Source: Pseudomonadota bacterium
Lineage (GTDB): Bacteria; Desulfobacterota; Binatia; Binatales; Binataceae
Length of the DNA stretch: 64,000 bases
Direction: 5' to 3'
NCBI GenBank assembly: GCA_021323945.1
Contig: JAJPKA010000018.1
Coordinates: forward strand, 598,853 to 662,852
Made by a program: the position numbers and the translations under genes. This document shows, piece by piece, positions 1 through 11,436 of the stretch. How positions within the stretch are numbered: the first letter of the stretch is position 1; each line of letters starts with the position of its first letter. Under the pieces are notes generated by a model. It ran no database searches and was not told where the DNA came from. It saw nothing but the letters and a program-made list of their open reading frames with translations.

Positions 1-1731
1 CAGCTTCTCCGCCAGATCTGAGGGAAGCGGGTTCAAGTAACGGAGATGTATATGAGACACCCGCTTGCCTTTTTCACGAAGTTGCTTTACCGCTTCGCGA
101 ATCGAACCGAACGTCGAGCCCCAGCCGACAACGACCAAAGGCCCGCCCGTCTCGTCGCCAAATATCTGGCAGGGCGGGATCTCGCGCGCGATACCGGCAA
201 TTTTCCGAGCGCGTGTGCGCACCATCAGCTCGTTATTGGCCGGTGAATAGCTGACATTACCGGTCAGGTCCTCACTCGAGAGCCCTCCGATCCGATGTTC
301 GAGACCCGGCGTACCCGGAATTGCCCAAGGCCGCGAAAGCGTCTCCGGATCTCGAATATAAGGCATGAAGCCCTCCGGATCGGTGCGAAAATTGACCTTG
401 ATCTCCGGCAATTTGTTGACGTCAGGCAGCAACCACGGCTCGGCTCCATTCGCCAGCTGACCGTCGGTCAAAAGAATGACCGGCGTCATGTATTTGACGG
501 CGATGCGCACAGCCTCATAGGCGCAATCGAAACAGTCGGCCGGAGTCGCGGCAGCGATAATGGGCAGTGGCGATTCACCATGGCGCCCATACATCGCCAT
601 CAAGAGATCCGCCTGTTCCGGCTTGGTCGGCATTCCGGTGGATGGACCCGCGCGCTGAATATCTGTAATCACGATTGGCAGCTCGGTCTTGACAGCGAGG
701 CCAATCGCCTCGGCCTTGAGATTCATTCCGGGGCCGGAGGTAGTAGTGACGCCGATTGCCCCGCCAAAGGCGGCTCCAACGGCCGCCGAGACACCTGCGA
801 TTTCGTCCTCGGCCTGAAAGGTATAAACGGGAAAGTTCTTATATCCGGCGAGCTCATGCAACACATCACTGGCTGGCGTAATCGGATACGACCCGAGAAA
901 GAGCGGGCGCCCCGCTTTGACGGCAGCCGCCACGAAACCCAGGGCGGTGGCGCTGTTCCCCGTGATGTTGCGATAAGTACCTGGAACGATGCGAGCCGCC
1001 GGCACTTCGTAGGAGCTGGTGAATAGTTCCGTGGTCTCGCCGTAATTGTAGCCAGCCTTTAATGCTTTCAGGTTCGCATTCAGAAGCTCGGGAGTGCGCT
1101 TGAATCGACCCTCCAGCCACTTGATCGTGCTTTCGATCGGTCGCTGGTAAAGCCAGGAGATCATTCCCAGGACAAACATGTTGCGACAACGAAACACCGC
1201 TCGATTATTCAGTCCGCTGTCGTGGAGAGCACGAGTGGTCAATTTCGTTACATCGACCTGGATCACCTGGTATTTGTCGAGCGAATGATCGGTCAGCGGA
1301 TTGGAGGTATAGCCGGCACGTTTTAAGTTAGCCTCGGTAAAAGCCTCACGGTCGATGATTATGACGCCGTTTGGCGGCATGTCATCGATGTTGGCTTTGA
1401 GCGCTGCCGGATTCATCGCGACCAGGACGTTGGGCTCGTCCCCAGCCGTGAACACCTCATCGCTGGAGAAATTGATTTGAAAGCCGCTGACCCCCGCGAT
1501 CGTACCGGCAGGGGCGCGGATTTCGGCCGGAAAGTCTGGCAAGGTCGCTATATCGTTGCCGGCGAGCGCGGATTCTGCCGTAAACTGCATGCCCGCAAGC
1601 TGCATTCCATCGCCCGAATCCCCGGCAAAACGGATAACAACGCTCTCGACCCGCTCGCCGCTCTTGCGCGTGGCACCGCCGAGCGCTGAGGACTGGGCAG
1701 CATGTCCCGCCGCCTCAGGTGGTAAAGCCAT
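1..1731 (-). CDS. korA: 2-oxoacid:acceptor oxidoreductase, fused gamma-alpha subunit (3' end outside window)
   Basis: Enzymes of this family decarboxylate 2-oxoacids (2-oxoglutarate in Kor) and pass electrons to ferredoxin; this subunit works with a separate TPP-binding beta subunit, which should lie beyond the left edge. The reading frame is open for 577 codons with no stop before base 1. Residues about 25-200 resemble the gamma domain (IRFAGDSGDGMQL near the N-terminus). After a linker comes the alpha pyrimidine-binding domain with the hallmark SYPITPASD and TTTSGPGMNLKAEAIG. The ATG at 1731 has an AAGGAG about 11 bases upstream; a GTG three codons earlier is possible but lies too close to that site. 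The fused gamma-alpha layout is the common bacterial KorA form. The exact 2-oxoacid cannot be read from sequence. Confidence 0.9.
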   Translation of the reverse strand, partial: MALPPEAAGHAAQSSALGGATRKSGERVESVVIRFAGDSGDGMQLAGMQFTAESALAGNDIATLPDFPAEIRAPAGTIAGVSGFQINFSSDEVFTAGDEPNVLVAMNPAALKANIDDMPPNGVIIIDREAFTEANLKRAGYTSNPLTDHSLDKYQVIQVDVTKLTTRALHDSGLNNRAVFRCRNMFVLGMISWLYQRPIESTIKWLEGRFKRTPELLNANLKALKAGYNYGETTELFTSSYEVPAARIVPGTYRNITGNSATALGFVAAAVKAGRPLFLGSYPITPASDVLHELAGYKNFPVYTFQAEDEIAGVSAAVGAAFGGAIGVTTTSGPGMNLKAEAIGLAVKTELPIVITDIQRAGPSTGMPTKPEQADLLMAMYGRHGESPLPIIAAATPADCFDCAYEAVRIAVKYMTPVILLTDGQLANGAEPWLLPDVNKLPEIKVNFRTDPEGFMPYIRDPETLSRPWAIPGTPGLEHRIGGLSSEDLTGNVSYSPANNELMVRTRARKIAGIAREIPPCQIFGDETGGPLVVVGWGSTFGSIREAVKQLREKGKRVSHIHLRYLNPLPSDLAEKL

Positions 1732-1868
1732 TTCAATCACCACTCCTTGTGCTAGAGAGTCGCAACTCCCACTTCTCCGCTTACGCAAGCCGCGTCAATA
1801 AATCAACATTACGAAGTGAAGTATAGCTAATGGCCAATGGAAACAAAAGGGTTCATAGCTCGGCGCGG

Positions 1869-4192
<2,324 letters not shown>

Positions 4193-4304
4193 TTAAAATG
4201 CCAAGGTCGCTGACCACCGTAACCAACTATCATCTTCGCGGCGGCGAGTCGGCGAAATTTCGGATGTGCAGCGGAGGGCACAGCGTCACAAAAAGGTGAC
4301 CGTT

Positions 4305-5000
4305 CTAGCGGCCGTATCCCATAGCCATCAGGAAATCGTCCAGATTATTGAAGCGCATGTACATATTATGTCGTTTCTGTTCGCCAATGGTGGTGCTGGA
4401 TTCCGGAGCGTAGGCGTGTCCCGGATATACCACGGTGCTGTCATCCAGATTCCGCAAGATATGGTTCAGACTGTAGTACATCTGCTCGGGATCGGAACCG
4501 GGCAGATCAACTCGCCCGCACGAGTTAACAAATAAAGTGTCGCCGGAGATGAGATTGCCCTCTACCAAAAAGCATTGAGAACCCGGCGTGTGACCCGGAG
4601 TGTGGATAAATTTGATCTCGAGCCGGCCGACCCTGAAAACATCGCCAGCGTCAACCTTGACCAAATCCGAGTCGCTTAGTCCAGAAACCCGTTTTACCCC
4701 TTCCGCCTCGTTCCGGTTCACGTAAACCTTGGCTTTCACTCGGCTGACCATTTCGGCCGCTCCCTGGATATTCTGGCCCATCAAATTGCCGCCAAGATGG
4801 TCCTGGTGATAGTGGGTGATTAATATCTTGTCGAGTCGGTAGCCTTTCGTCTGTACATAGTTGATAATGCGGTCCACGTCCCATGCGGGGTCCACAACTG
4901 CCGCTTCGCGCGTGACCGGATCGGCAATGATGTAAATAAAGTTAGCCATTGGACCGAGCTGAGCCTGGACCAGTGAAAGCTTTTTTTCCTGATCTGCCAT
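4305..5000 (-). CDS. metallo-beta-lactamase fold hydrolase (glyoxalase II / persulfide dioxygenase-like)
   Basis: A 231-residue cytosolic metallo-hydrolase. It carries the metal-binding THYHQDHLGG (residues 62-71, His63/His65/Asp67/His68), the later ligand stretch HTPGHTPGSQ, the bridging Asp in SGDTLF and a final His in VYPGHAY. This arrangement is shared by glyoxalase II (S-lactoylglutathione hydrolysis) and ETHE1-type persulfide dioxygenases, and the sequence alone does not separate them. The protein lacks the long C-terminal substrate domain of classical GloB. A rhodanese gene lies two genes upstream on the same strand, which mildly favours a sulfur role. The ATG at 5000 follows a GGGA. 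Confidence 0.85.
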   Translation of the reverse strand: MADQEKKLSLVQAQLGPMANFIYIIADPVTREAAVVDPAWDVDRIINYVQTKGYRLDKILITHYHQDHLGGNLMGQNIQGAAEMVSRVKAKVYVNRNEAEGVKRVSGLSDSDLVKVDAGDVFRVGRLEIKFIHTPGHTPGSQCFLVEGNLISGDTLFVNSCGRVDLPGSDPEQMYYSLNHILRNLDDSTVVYPGHAYAPESSTTIGEQKRHNMYMRFNNLDDFLMAMGYGR

Positions 5001-5141
5001 GATGATCCCGTGTTACTGATGAAATCGCCTCGATGATCGTTTTTACTTTCGAGAGTCGCTTCCACCAGGCGACCCTGCCTGGCGAACCAGCCTGTCGCCC
5101 AACGCAACCTTGTTACTTATTTGCGAATGGGCAATCGCACG

Positions 5142-5786
5142 CTATTCCGTGCGGGAATTGTCGGGATTTTTTTGACCGGCCGACCGCGCAGCCAATCGGA
5201 GTCCCCGATCCCAGAGAAACTCGGCCTGGCCAAGGCGCTTCGCCACCCAGCGTGATTGGACAAACAAGTGATCGCTCAGGCGATTCAGATAAGCCAGGAG
5301 GTGGTTGTTTAGCGGCTCTTCGCGGTTCAGTGCCCAACACACCCGTTCAGCACGACGGCATATGGTGCGCGCCTGATGCAAAAAGGCATTTAGTATGCCC
5401 CCGCCTGGTAAAGTAAACGAATTGAGCGGCTGCAAGCTCGTCTGCATCCGATCGATCTCGCGCTCGAGTTGGGTGACTTCGGCTTCACCGATATGGTGCA
5501 TACCCTCGTACTCACCCGACGGCGGGGTGGCAAGCTCGCTACCGACGTCAAACAGTTCATTTTGGAGCCGCCGCAGCATTTCGGCGAACCAGTCAAAGTC
5601 TTCACCGAGACCAGCTCGATACTCCGGGAGATAACTGCGAACAATACCGAGCGCCGCATTGAGCTCGTCAACCGTGCCATACGCTTCAAGGCGGTCCGAC
5701 TCCTTCGGCACGCGGCTTCCGCCAACCAGCGCCGTTGTCCCTTGATCACCGGTACGAGTGTAAATTCGCGTGAGCCGAATAGCCAT
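5142..5786 (-). CDS. cob(I)alamin adenosyltransferase, PduO type
   Basis: Transfers the 5'-deoxyadenosyl group of ATP to reduced corrinoid, making adenosylcobalamin. The N-terminal ATP-binding stretch TRIYTRTGDQGTT followed by SDRLEAYGTVDELNAALG (about residues 33-50) is diagnostic of the PduO family, as is the later helix RTICRRAERVCWAL. At 214 residues it is slightly longer than the typical 180-195, with a short Arg/Asn-rich C-terminal tail. It lies between the metallo-hydrolase and rhodanese genes on the same strand. No cobalamin riboswitch is visible upstream. Confidence 0.93.
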   Translation of the reverse strand: MAIRLTRIYTRTGDQGTTALVGGSRVPKESDRLEAYGTVDELNAALGIVRSYLPEYRAGLGEDFDWFAEMLRRLQNELFDVGSELATPPSGEYEGMHHIGEAEVTQLEREIDRMQTSLQPLNSFTLPGGGILNAFLHQARTICRRAERVCWALNREEPLNNHLLAYLNRLSDHLFVQSRWVAKRLGQAEFLWDRGLRLAARSAGQKNPDNSRTE

Positions 5787-5873
5787 GCTTCACCACCCTG
5801 TGCGACGTCTGATTCTCTAACAACGCCTTGGTCGAAGTTTGCAAACACGCGCGCAGCATTGAACTTCGACTAG

Positions 5874-6317
5874 TCAATGAGGATTGGCTTTGGCACGTAA
5901 TGCCTGGTAGGAACACTGGCCAAGTTCCCTGGAGACCGGTAACCCGGCATCGCGCCAACCGACAACCACAACTGTGCCCGAGGCGTCGCGAGCACCACCG
6001 AATCCGCCGCGCACGTTGGTTAGATCCTGGTAGCCCGCCTGCTCGAGAATTTCACATGCCCGTTGCGAACGGCCGCCTGCCATGCAGCCAACCACCAGTT
6101 TTTTGTCCTTGGGAAGGACCTTCTCCGCAACTGTCAGAAAAAGATCATTCGGTTCAGGCGGCGCTCCAGCCTTGAGAAAGACGACCGGTATATTCAGGGC
6201 CCCTGCCGGATGACCTTGCGCAAACTCCTCTTCCGTACGTACGTCAAGGTAAACCGCGTCAGGATTGTTCTGCAAAATCTGGTATGCTTCAGCCGGCTCT
6301 ACCTGCTTGATCGCCAT
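5874..6317 (-). CDS. single-domain rhodanese-like sulfurtransferase
   Basis: A 147-residue single rhodanese domain, expected to carry persulfide sulfur on its active-site cysteine. CMAGGRS at residues 78-84 gives Cys78 in the CxxGxR(S/T) loop of catalytically competent rhodaneses. The N-terminal YLDVRTEEEFAQGHPAGALNIP is the CH2A-like motif. A TTG lies two codons upstream, but the ATG at 6317 has GGAG seven bases before it and is preferred. No signal peptide is visible, so it is probably cytosolic. It could act with the metallo-beta-lactamase protein encoded downstream. Confidence 0.9.
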   Translation of the reverse strand: MAIKQVEPAEAYQILQNNPDAVYLDVRTEEEFAQGHPAGALNIPVVFLKAGAPPEPNDLFLTVAEKVLPKDKKLVVGCMAGGRSQRACEILEQAGYQDLTNVRGGFGGARDASGTVVVVGWRDAGLPVSRELGQCSYQALRAKANPH

Positions 6318-6507
6318 CAGCAATCTCCATATCTCGAAGAGATGGTTAAGGGGGAGCTGCCCATTGGAGTCCCGGTGGATAAGAGTCTATCCAAAATCGC
6401 AAGAAATTTCCGAGCCCGAAATGGACAAAGAACACAGCAGCAAGATGCGCTGTCTGAGGTAGAAAGCCAAATCGGCTATCGGCTTGGTCCAGCCGACCGC
6501 CGACGGC

Positions 6508-7029
6508 CTACGAATGCGGCGGTTGTTGCTGGCCCCATCGCTCGTAGTAGACAATTTCGCGCAAGGGTTTGAGTGGACGGGTCTGGGGCGGGTTGGCGGG
6601 ACTTGGATAACCAAATGCCAGAATCGTGAAAATCACCCACGGGGCGGGAACCTCCAAGATTCGCGCAATGCTCGGTCCATCAAAATTCCCGACCCAGCAG
6701 GTCCCCAAGCCCAGGCTCCAGGCTGCTGTTGCCATATTCTGAACGGCCTGCGCGCAGTCGATGTCTCCCCACCGCGTATTGCTGCTGTCTTTCAACACCA
6801 CCACGACTGAGGGCGCATCAGTAACGAATTTGCCGGTGGAACAGAGGGTACCAATCTCGCGTATGCGATCGTGATCGTAAACCACCACGAATCGCCACGG
6901 CTGAAGGTTTCGCGCGCTCATTGCATGGCGACCAGCGTTGATAATCTGGCGCAGCTTGTCGCTTTCCACCGGGTCGGGCGCAAATGCGCGCACCACCCTG
7001 CGTGTGGTGATGGCTTCAATTGCGTCCAT
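6508..7029 (-). CDS. nitroreductase family FMN protein
   Basis: Predicted FMN-dependent NAD(P)H oxidoreductase of 173 residues. The N-terminal TRRVVRAFAPDPV is the FMN-phosphate binding start typical of the family (usually TRRSxRxF). SARNLQPWRFVVV follows near residues 38-50, and LGLGTCWVGNF near residue 121 is the family C-terminal core motif. Homodimers normally form the active site. Substrates range from nitroaromatics to flavins and cannot be assigned here. The nearest downstream gene on the same strand is the rhodanese. Confidence 0.9.
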   Translation of the reverse strand: MDAIEAITTRRVVRAFAPDPVESDKLRQIINAGRHAMSARNLQPWRFVVVYDHDRIREIGTLCSTGKFVTDAPSVVVVLKDSSNTRWGDIDCAQAVQNMATAAWSLGLGTCWVGNFDGPSIARILEVPAPWVIFTILAFGYPSPANPPQTRPLKPLREIVYYERWGQQQPPHS

Positions 7030-7052
7030 CGGTCTTCAGCTTCTCCTGAAGT

Positions 7053-7331
7053 TCAGGTCTTGCGATAGACCGAAAATTCTTCGAGCAACTTGGCGGCCCG
7101 TTCCTGGGCGGAGGAAGTTCGCTGGGTACGAAGGAAGAAACGCACCACTTCCTCATAGCCTGCCTGGCCAGGCGGACTCGCAATCTCCACCAGCTCCTCG
7201 ATCAAGCTGGGGAACTTCTCACCGGGGATATAGTAATTGGCCCAACCAAAGTTGCAGTAACGGTGCAGAATTTTGGCGATCGTCTTCTCCAGCGATTCCC
7301 TCCGGCTGGCCGTCCCTTGTTCCTTTCCCAA
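7053..7331 (-). CDS. small protein of unknown function
   Basis: I do not recognise this protein. The open frame runs up to 7415, but its first 28 codons encode an implausible Arg-rich stretch. The TTG at 7331 has a GGAG seven bases upstream and gives 92 residues. The body is ordinary globular sequence, with HRYCNFGWANYYIPGEKF and a C-terminal helical region rich in Glu, Arg and Leu (QERAAKLLEEFSVY). It sits 23 bases upstream of the nitroreductase start and may be co-transcribed with it. Start choice is the main uncertainty. Confidence 0.55.
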   Translation of the reverse strand: MGKEQGTASRRESLEKTIAKILHRYCNFGWANYYIPGEKFPSLIEELVEIASPPGQAGYEEVVRFFLRTQRTSSAQERAAKLLEEFSVYRKT

Positions 7332-7471
7332 CTGAGCTCTCCAGCGGCGCCGCAGTAGCAGCAGGCACTGTCGGTTATGGGCGTGGACAGTTCGCGTCTG
7401 TTGCGGACGGCGCACGTTCTACACTTTAAAAAGATCTATATCGCAGAGTGCAACGCCCTTCATCAAGTCCC

Positions 7472-8377
7472 TCAGGCGCTTTTTTCGAGGTCAGCGGCCT
7501 GATCGGACCAAAGAAGCCGGTGATAGTCGAAGCCCGAAGCATCGGACACGCTGCACTTCACTACCTGAAAGTATGGCGAAAGGTCGAAATCGCGCGGGGT
7601 AATCAGGGTAGGTGAAACCATCTGCAACAGACCGGGTAGCGGTCGGCCGCGCCGCCGCAAACGATCTATCAGACCTCCAGTTCGCTGGACCGGCTCGAAG
7701 CCCGGTGGGAAAGGCTCATAACGGGGCACTATTGGATAACGCACGCGATGAAAGCATTCCGCAATCAGGCTGGAACAAATCACCCGGGTTGGATCGCCGC
7801 TGCCGAATTGAAGAGCCTGCCGGCGCCATCGTGCTGGAACCATCGACACCGGCAGAAAATAACGCATCAGGTCCAGGATGTTGCGAAAGTCATATTGATG
7901 GCCGACGTGGCTGAGTGCGTAGTCAATGATCATCCTCTGATCCGAGGCGCTCAATTTATAGGGCCGACAAATTCGGATATTAAAGTCCCGGTACTTGCTC
8001 AAGGGCGTTAGCACCACACCCTCTTCAATCAGCGCCTCCAGAACCAGTGATTTCGCTTCTTCGCCATATTTACTGAGCAATGCGCTATGCAGTTCAGGAT
8101 CGCGTTTAAGTGGCTCATCGCCGACATACAGCGCCGAATGCGACCAGGAGCTCTGCGTCAAGTATTTAATACATTCGCTGATGCGCTCGTTACCTTCCAC
8201 CAGAATAACGTCACATTTGCGAACAACGCGGCGAAGTTGGTCGATGTCGTTCGGAACGGCCAGCGTGTAACGCGCGACTGGCTTGGTCAATAATGATATT
8301 GCGAGCTTTCTTGTTCTGCGCAACAGCCTCGGAAATGGATTCAGCTTTCGCAACACCCTCATTGGTCCAGACAGCAT
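7472..8377 (-). CDS. YiiX-like permuted papain-fold (NlpC/P60) hydrolase
   Basis: A 301-residue protein resembling permuted NlpC/P60 hydrolases of the YiiX/YebB group, cysteine hydrolases acting on amide or ester bonds in lipids or peptides. The catalytic His is likely His80 in SSWSHSALYVG and the catalytic Cys Cys201 in VICSSLIAECF. The His-before-Cys order is the permuted arrangement. The first 35 residues are Arg/Leu-rich and could bind membrane; there is no clear cleavable signal peptide. An alternative ATG lies five codons downstream. Neighbours do not suggest a substrate. Confidence 0.8.
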   Translation of the reverse strand: MLSGPMRVLRKLNPFPRLLRRTRKLAISLLTKPVARYTLAVPNDIDQLRRVVRKCDVILVEGNERISECIKYLTQSSWSHSALYVGDEPLKRDPELHSALLSKYGEEAKSLVLEALIEEGVVLTPLSKYRDFNIRICRPYKLSASDQRMIIDYALSHVGHQYDFRNILDLMRYFLPVSMVPARWRRQALQFGSGDPTRVICSSLIAECFHRVRYPIVPRYEPFPPGFEPVQRTGGLIDRLRRRGRPLPGLLQMVSPTLITPRDFDLSPYFQVVKCSVSDASGFDYHRLLWSDQAADLEKSA

Positions 8378-8949
8378 GGGGCCGAAACGTAAGAATCGGC
8401 AGATCGCAACGCCATTATGATACGTCCGCCGCTTGCATGGTACAACGCGGCATTTTCACCAACTGGTAGCTTTAGATATCCTTGTATAGCTGTAAATGAT
8501 GAATATACAATTAATTGCACGATCTGAGTTTTGACCAATGTCAATCTGAAGCTCCTTGCCCGGGATTGTCCTGGTGGCGGCCTGGATGTGGGTGCCAATA
8601 CCGCTCAATCGTCCCCGGGCAGCGCACTAAAAGCGACGGAATATTGGCTCAGCGCCCAGCTTCTACGATCCGCAGAACCAAACAGAAAACCGGCCAAAAG
8701 CGAACAGCATTATGGGGCAGATCACGCGAGCCTCGACCCATAGCCATCACCATACCCGCTGCTCCCCGAGCCTCTCCCGAACGGGTTAAGCGTTAAGCTT
8801 GGCGTGTAAATGCTCGCATGCAATCGCCTTATGCTGATAATCGGACGGAGAGCCTGCTTGAGTGTAGAACCGTGCTGTGAAGCTATGCTACAGACCCTAC
8901 GATGAGTGACCGCATTCAGAGTTAAACCCAAACTGGGAGGATCCAGATA
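8378..8949. other. intergenic region between divergent genes
   Basis: No convincing gene is seen. The stretch around 8470-8520 is AT-rich and contains the perfect palindrome CAATTAATTG (8508-8517) next to TATACA-like sequence, a plausible promoter or operator zone for the minus-strand YiiX-like gene. A GGAGG nine bases before 8950 belongs to the next gene. Confidence 0.4.
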
Positions 8950-9321
8950 ATGGCCAAGTACACGTTTGTCGTGCTCACCAACCCGACGCCAGGTAAGGAG
9001 GAAGAATACAATCGCTGGTACAATGAGCAGCACATTCCCGATGTGCTTCAGGCTCGTGGCTTTGTTTGCGCTCAACGGTTCCGGCTGGCTGATACGCAGA
9101 TGGGTGGTGGGAACGATAAGCCCTACAAGTATTTGGCGCTCTATGAGATCGAAACGGATGATCTCAAGGCCACGCTCGATGATCTGTCCGCTCGCCGAGG
9201 CACATCTGATATGGTCATGAGCGATGCGATCGATCTTAAGGGCGCTGCCGCTTTCATTTTCAGCCCGATAACTGAAAAAGTGATGGCGAAGGACGTAGCT
9301 CGTCCTCGGCGCGCCGCCTGA
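8950..9321 (+). CDS. DUF4286/EthD-like dimeric alpha-beta barrel protein
   Basis: A 123-residue protein resembling DUF4286/EthD-type ferredoxin-fold proteins common in organisms that degrade organic compounds. The recognisable part is FVVLTNPTPGKEEEYNRWY followed by HIPDVLQARGF and AQRFRLADTQ (residues 5-50), which forms the first beta-alpha-beta unit. No catalytic residue is established for the family. The ATG has GGGAGG upstream. It stands alone ahead of purD with 160 bases between. Confidence 0.75.
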   Translation: MAKYTFVVLTNPTPGKEEEYNRWYNEQHIPDVLQARGFVCAQRFRLADTQMGGGNDKPYKYLALYEIETDDLKATLDDLSARRGTSDMVMSDAIDLKGAAAFIFSPITEKVMAKDVARPRRAA

Positions 9322-9481
9322 TGGTCGAACCGTCTCATTCCAGGTCCGCGATTGCGGTGTCATTTCGGTTGCGGTGGTGCGCGATGCGGTTCCGATTCAA
9401 ATGTCGGAATTTCCTGCGGCGGTGCGACGACGGCGGCCGTTCGTCCGAGTGACGGCTGCGACCTCGTTGTAGTTCCTGTTG

Positions 9482-10798
9482 ATGAAGGTTTTGGTGGTTG
9501 GTAAAGGCGCCCGCGAACATGCCCTCTGCTGGCGCCTTAGTCAAAGCCCCGAGGTCAGGAAACTGTTTTGTACCAGCGGTAATCCCGGGATGTACCGCAT
9601 CGCCACGCCGGTCGATCTCTCGCCGGTCGATATCAAACAGCTCGCTGACTTTGCGCAGTCACAGATGATCGATCTCACCGTCGTCGGCCCCGAGAATCCG
9701 CTGTCCCTGGGGATTGTCGACGAATTCGAGCGTCGAGGTTTGACGATTTTCGGCCCAACTAGAGGTGCTGCTCAGTTAGAAGCGAGCAAGAGTTTCGCCA
9801 AAAGCCTGATGCAAGAGGCGGGAGTTCCAACGGCGCAATGGGCGGCGTTCGACGATCCAGATGCCGCTCGCCGTTACGTCAAAGCGCGCAGCTCTCCGCA
9901 GGTTGTCAAGGCCGACGGCTTAGCCCTTGGAAAGGGAGCAACCGTCTGCGACGACACGGATTCGGCACTGCTTGCAATCGCTAAAGCCATGGAGCAGAGG
10001 CAATTCGGCGAGGCTGGTGCGCGCGTGGTAATCGAAGAACGTCTGACTGGGGAGGAGTTATCGTTCTTCGCTCTTTGCAATGGCGACGCAGCTATACCTT
10101 TAGGTATCGTTAGAGATCATAAGGCCGTGTTCGACGGCGACCAGGGTCCCAACACCGGAGGCATGGGCGCGTACTGTCCGGTCCCCCCCTACGACCAGCA
10201 ATTTGAACATCGGGTGATGCAAGAGGTGGTGCATCCTATCCTGCAAGCCCTGGCACGGCGGGGCACGCCGTATAAAGGAGTGTTGTTTGCAGGCTTGATG
10301 GTCAACGGTCATGAGATAGCGGTTCTGGAATTCAACGTACGCTTTGGCGATCCGGAATGTGAACCGCTGATGATGCGCTTCGAGGGCGACTTGGCGACGA
10401 CCTTGTTGGCTGTGGCTCAGGGACGCTTGGCCGATATCTCGTTCAAACTTTCACCGCGCAGTGCGGTCACCGTCGTGCTGGCATCGGCCGGCTATCCAGG
10501 TGATTATCGCACCGGGCTACCGATCAGTGGATTAGACCAAATCGAAGGCGCGGAACCCTCCGACCTCAAGGTGAAGTGGGCACTGGACAGAGTGCGGGTC
10601 AAGGCTTTCCATGCTGGGACAGCCTTGCGAAATGGTCAATTAGTGACCGACGGGGGCCGGGTCCTCGCCATCACGGCACTGGCCGAAGGTTTGGAAGCAG
10701 CGGCGGCGGCCGCGTATGAGGCTGCAGCCACCATCGATTTCGAAGGTAAGCACATGCGCCACGACGTCGGCCGCCGAAATCCGCTGATCGTCAGCTAA
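9482..10798 (+). CDS. purD: phosphoribosylamine--glycine ligase PurD
   Basis: Second step of de novo purine synthesis: joins glycine to phosphoribosylamine using ATP. The 438 residues match the family (about 430). The N-terminus VLVVGKGAREHALCWRL is the PurD signature, the ATP-grasp lid contains KADGLALGKGATV, and GPNTGGMGAYCPVPPY is the family-specific loop. A TTG directly precedes the ATG at 9482; the ATG is preferred because homologues begin MKVLVVG. No strong ribosome site is visible. It is followed after 29 bases by a TsaC-like gene, so the two probably share a transcript. Confidence 0.97.
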   Translation: MKVLVVGKGAREHALCWRLSQSPEVRKLFCTSGNPGMYRIATPVDLSPVDIKQLADFAQSQMIDLTVVGPENPLSLGIVDEFERRGLTIFGPTRGAAQLEASKSFAKSLMQEAGVPTAQWAAFDDPDAARRYVKARSSPQVVKADGLALGKGATVCDDTDSALLAIAKAMEQRQFGEAGARVVIEERLTGEELSFFALCNGDAAIPLGIVRDHKAVFDGDQGPNTGGMGAYCPVPPYDQQFEHRVMQEVVHPILQALARRGTPYKGVLFAGLMVNGHEIAVLEFNVRFGDPECEPLMMRFEGDLATTLLAVAQGRLADISFKLSPRSAVTVVLASAGYPGDYRTGLPISGLDQIEGAEPSDLKVKWALDRVRVKAFHAGTALRNGQLVTDGGRVLAITALAEGLEAAAAAAYEAAATIDFEGKHMRHDVGRRNPLIVS

Positions 10799-10827
10799 CG
10801 TCTCTCAATGTCATTGTTACTCAGCCG

Positions 10828-11436
10828 ATGACTGATAGTATTGACAGTGCCGCCAGCGCTCTGAAAGCAGGTGAGCTGGTGGTCTTTCCCACAGAAACCT
10901 TCTACGCGATTGGCGCCGACCCGGCGCAGCCCAAGGCTCTTGATCGACTCCTTAGGGTGAAGGGCCGCGAGCCGGACAAGCCCATAGCATTGATTGCCGC
11001 TAATAGCGACGCAGCCTTTTCCCTCGCCAGGGAGATCCCGCTTGGAGCGCGCTTGCTAGCAGAGAGGTTCTGGCCCGGACCGCTGACTTTGGTGCTGCCC
11101 GCCCGCCCCGGTCTGAACGAAAGCTTGGTCGGGCCGAGCGGGGGCGTGGGCGTGCGGGTCTCGTCTGAACCAATCGCGGTTCGATTAGCCGCTGCCGCCG
11201 GAGGCCTGATCACGGCTACTAGCGCCAACCTGTCGGGTCAACCAGCCGCCCGGACAGTAGCTCAGGCCCGCCAATCGTTCGGTGGGACGATCAATGTCTA
11301 CATCGACGGAGGCCTACTGGGTGCGAATGCGCCCAGTACGATCCTGGAATTTGCCCCAGATGGTTCATGGCGACTCTTACGTCGAGGGGCGGTTGACGAG
11401 AACCAAATCGCCGACGCCTTGAGGCTATCGCGATGA
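10828..11436 (+). CDS. tsaC: L-threonylcarbamoyladenylate synthase (Sua5/YciO/YrdC family)
   Basis: Makes threonylcarbamoyl-AMP for the t6A modification at position 37 of ANN-decoding tRNAs. The 202 residues match the single-domain YrdC/TsaC form, without the extra Sua5 domain. Seen are FPTETFYAIGADP (residues 21-33), KGREPDKPIALI with the conserved basic residues, WPGPLTLVL and TATSANLSGQPA, the last being the usual TSANxSG motif. FYAIG replaces the common YGLG, which is within family variation. It overlaps the following DUF1015 gene by four bases. Confidence 0.9.
   Translation: MTDSIDSAASALKAGELVVFPTETFYAIGADPAQPKALDRLLRVKGREPDKPIALIAANSDAAFSLAREIPLGARLLAERFWPGPLTLVLPARPGLNESLVGPSGGVGVRVSSEPIAVRLAAAAGGLITATSANLSGQPAARTVAQARQSFGGTINVYIDGGLLGANAPSTILEFAPDGSWRLLRRGAVDENQIADALRLSR

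Noticed and set aside
295-1026. Plus-strand frame of 243 codons
   Set aside because: It is antisense to the KorA coding region, which has clear family motifs; composition is Arg/Gly-rich and there is no family resemblance.
5000-6500. Cobalamin riboswitch for the adenosyltransferase
   Set aside because: No B12-box-like sequence was seen upstream on the minus strand.
8722-9363. Minus-strand frame of 213 codons
   Set aside because: Overlaps the DUF4286-like gene on the opposite strand, which has a good ribosome site and a recognisable family start.
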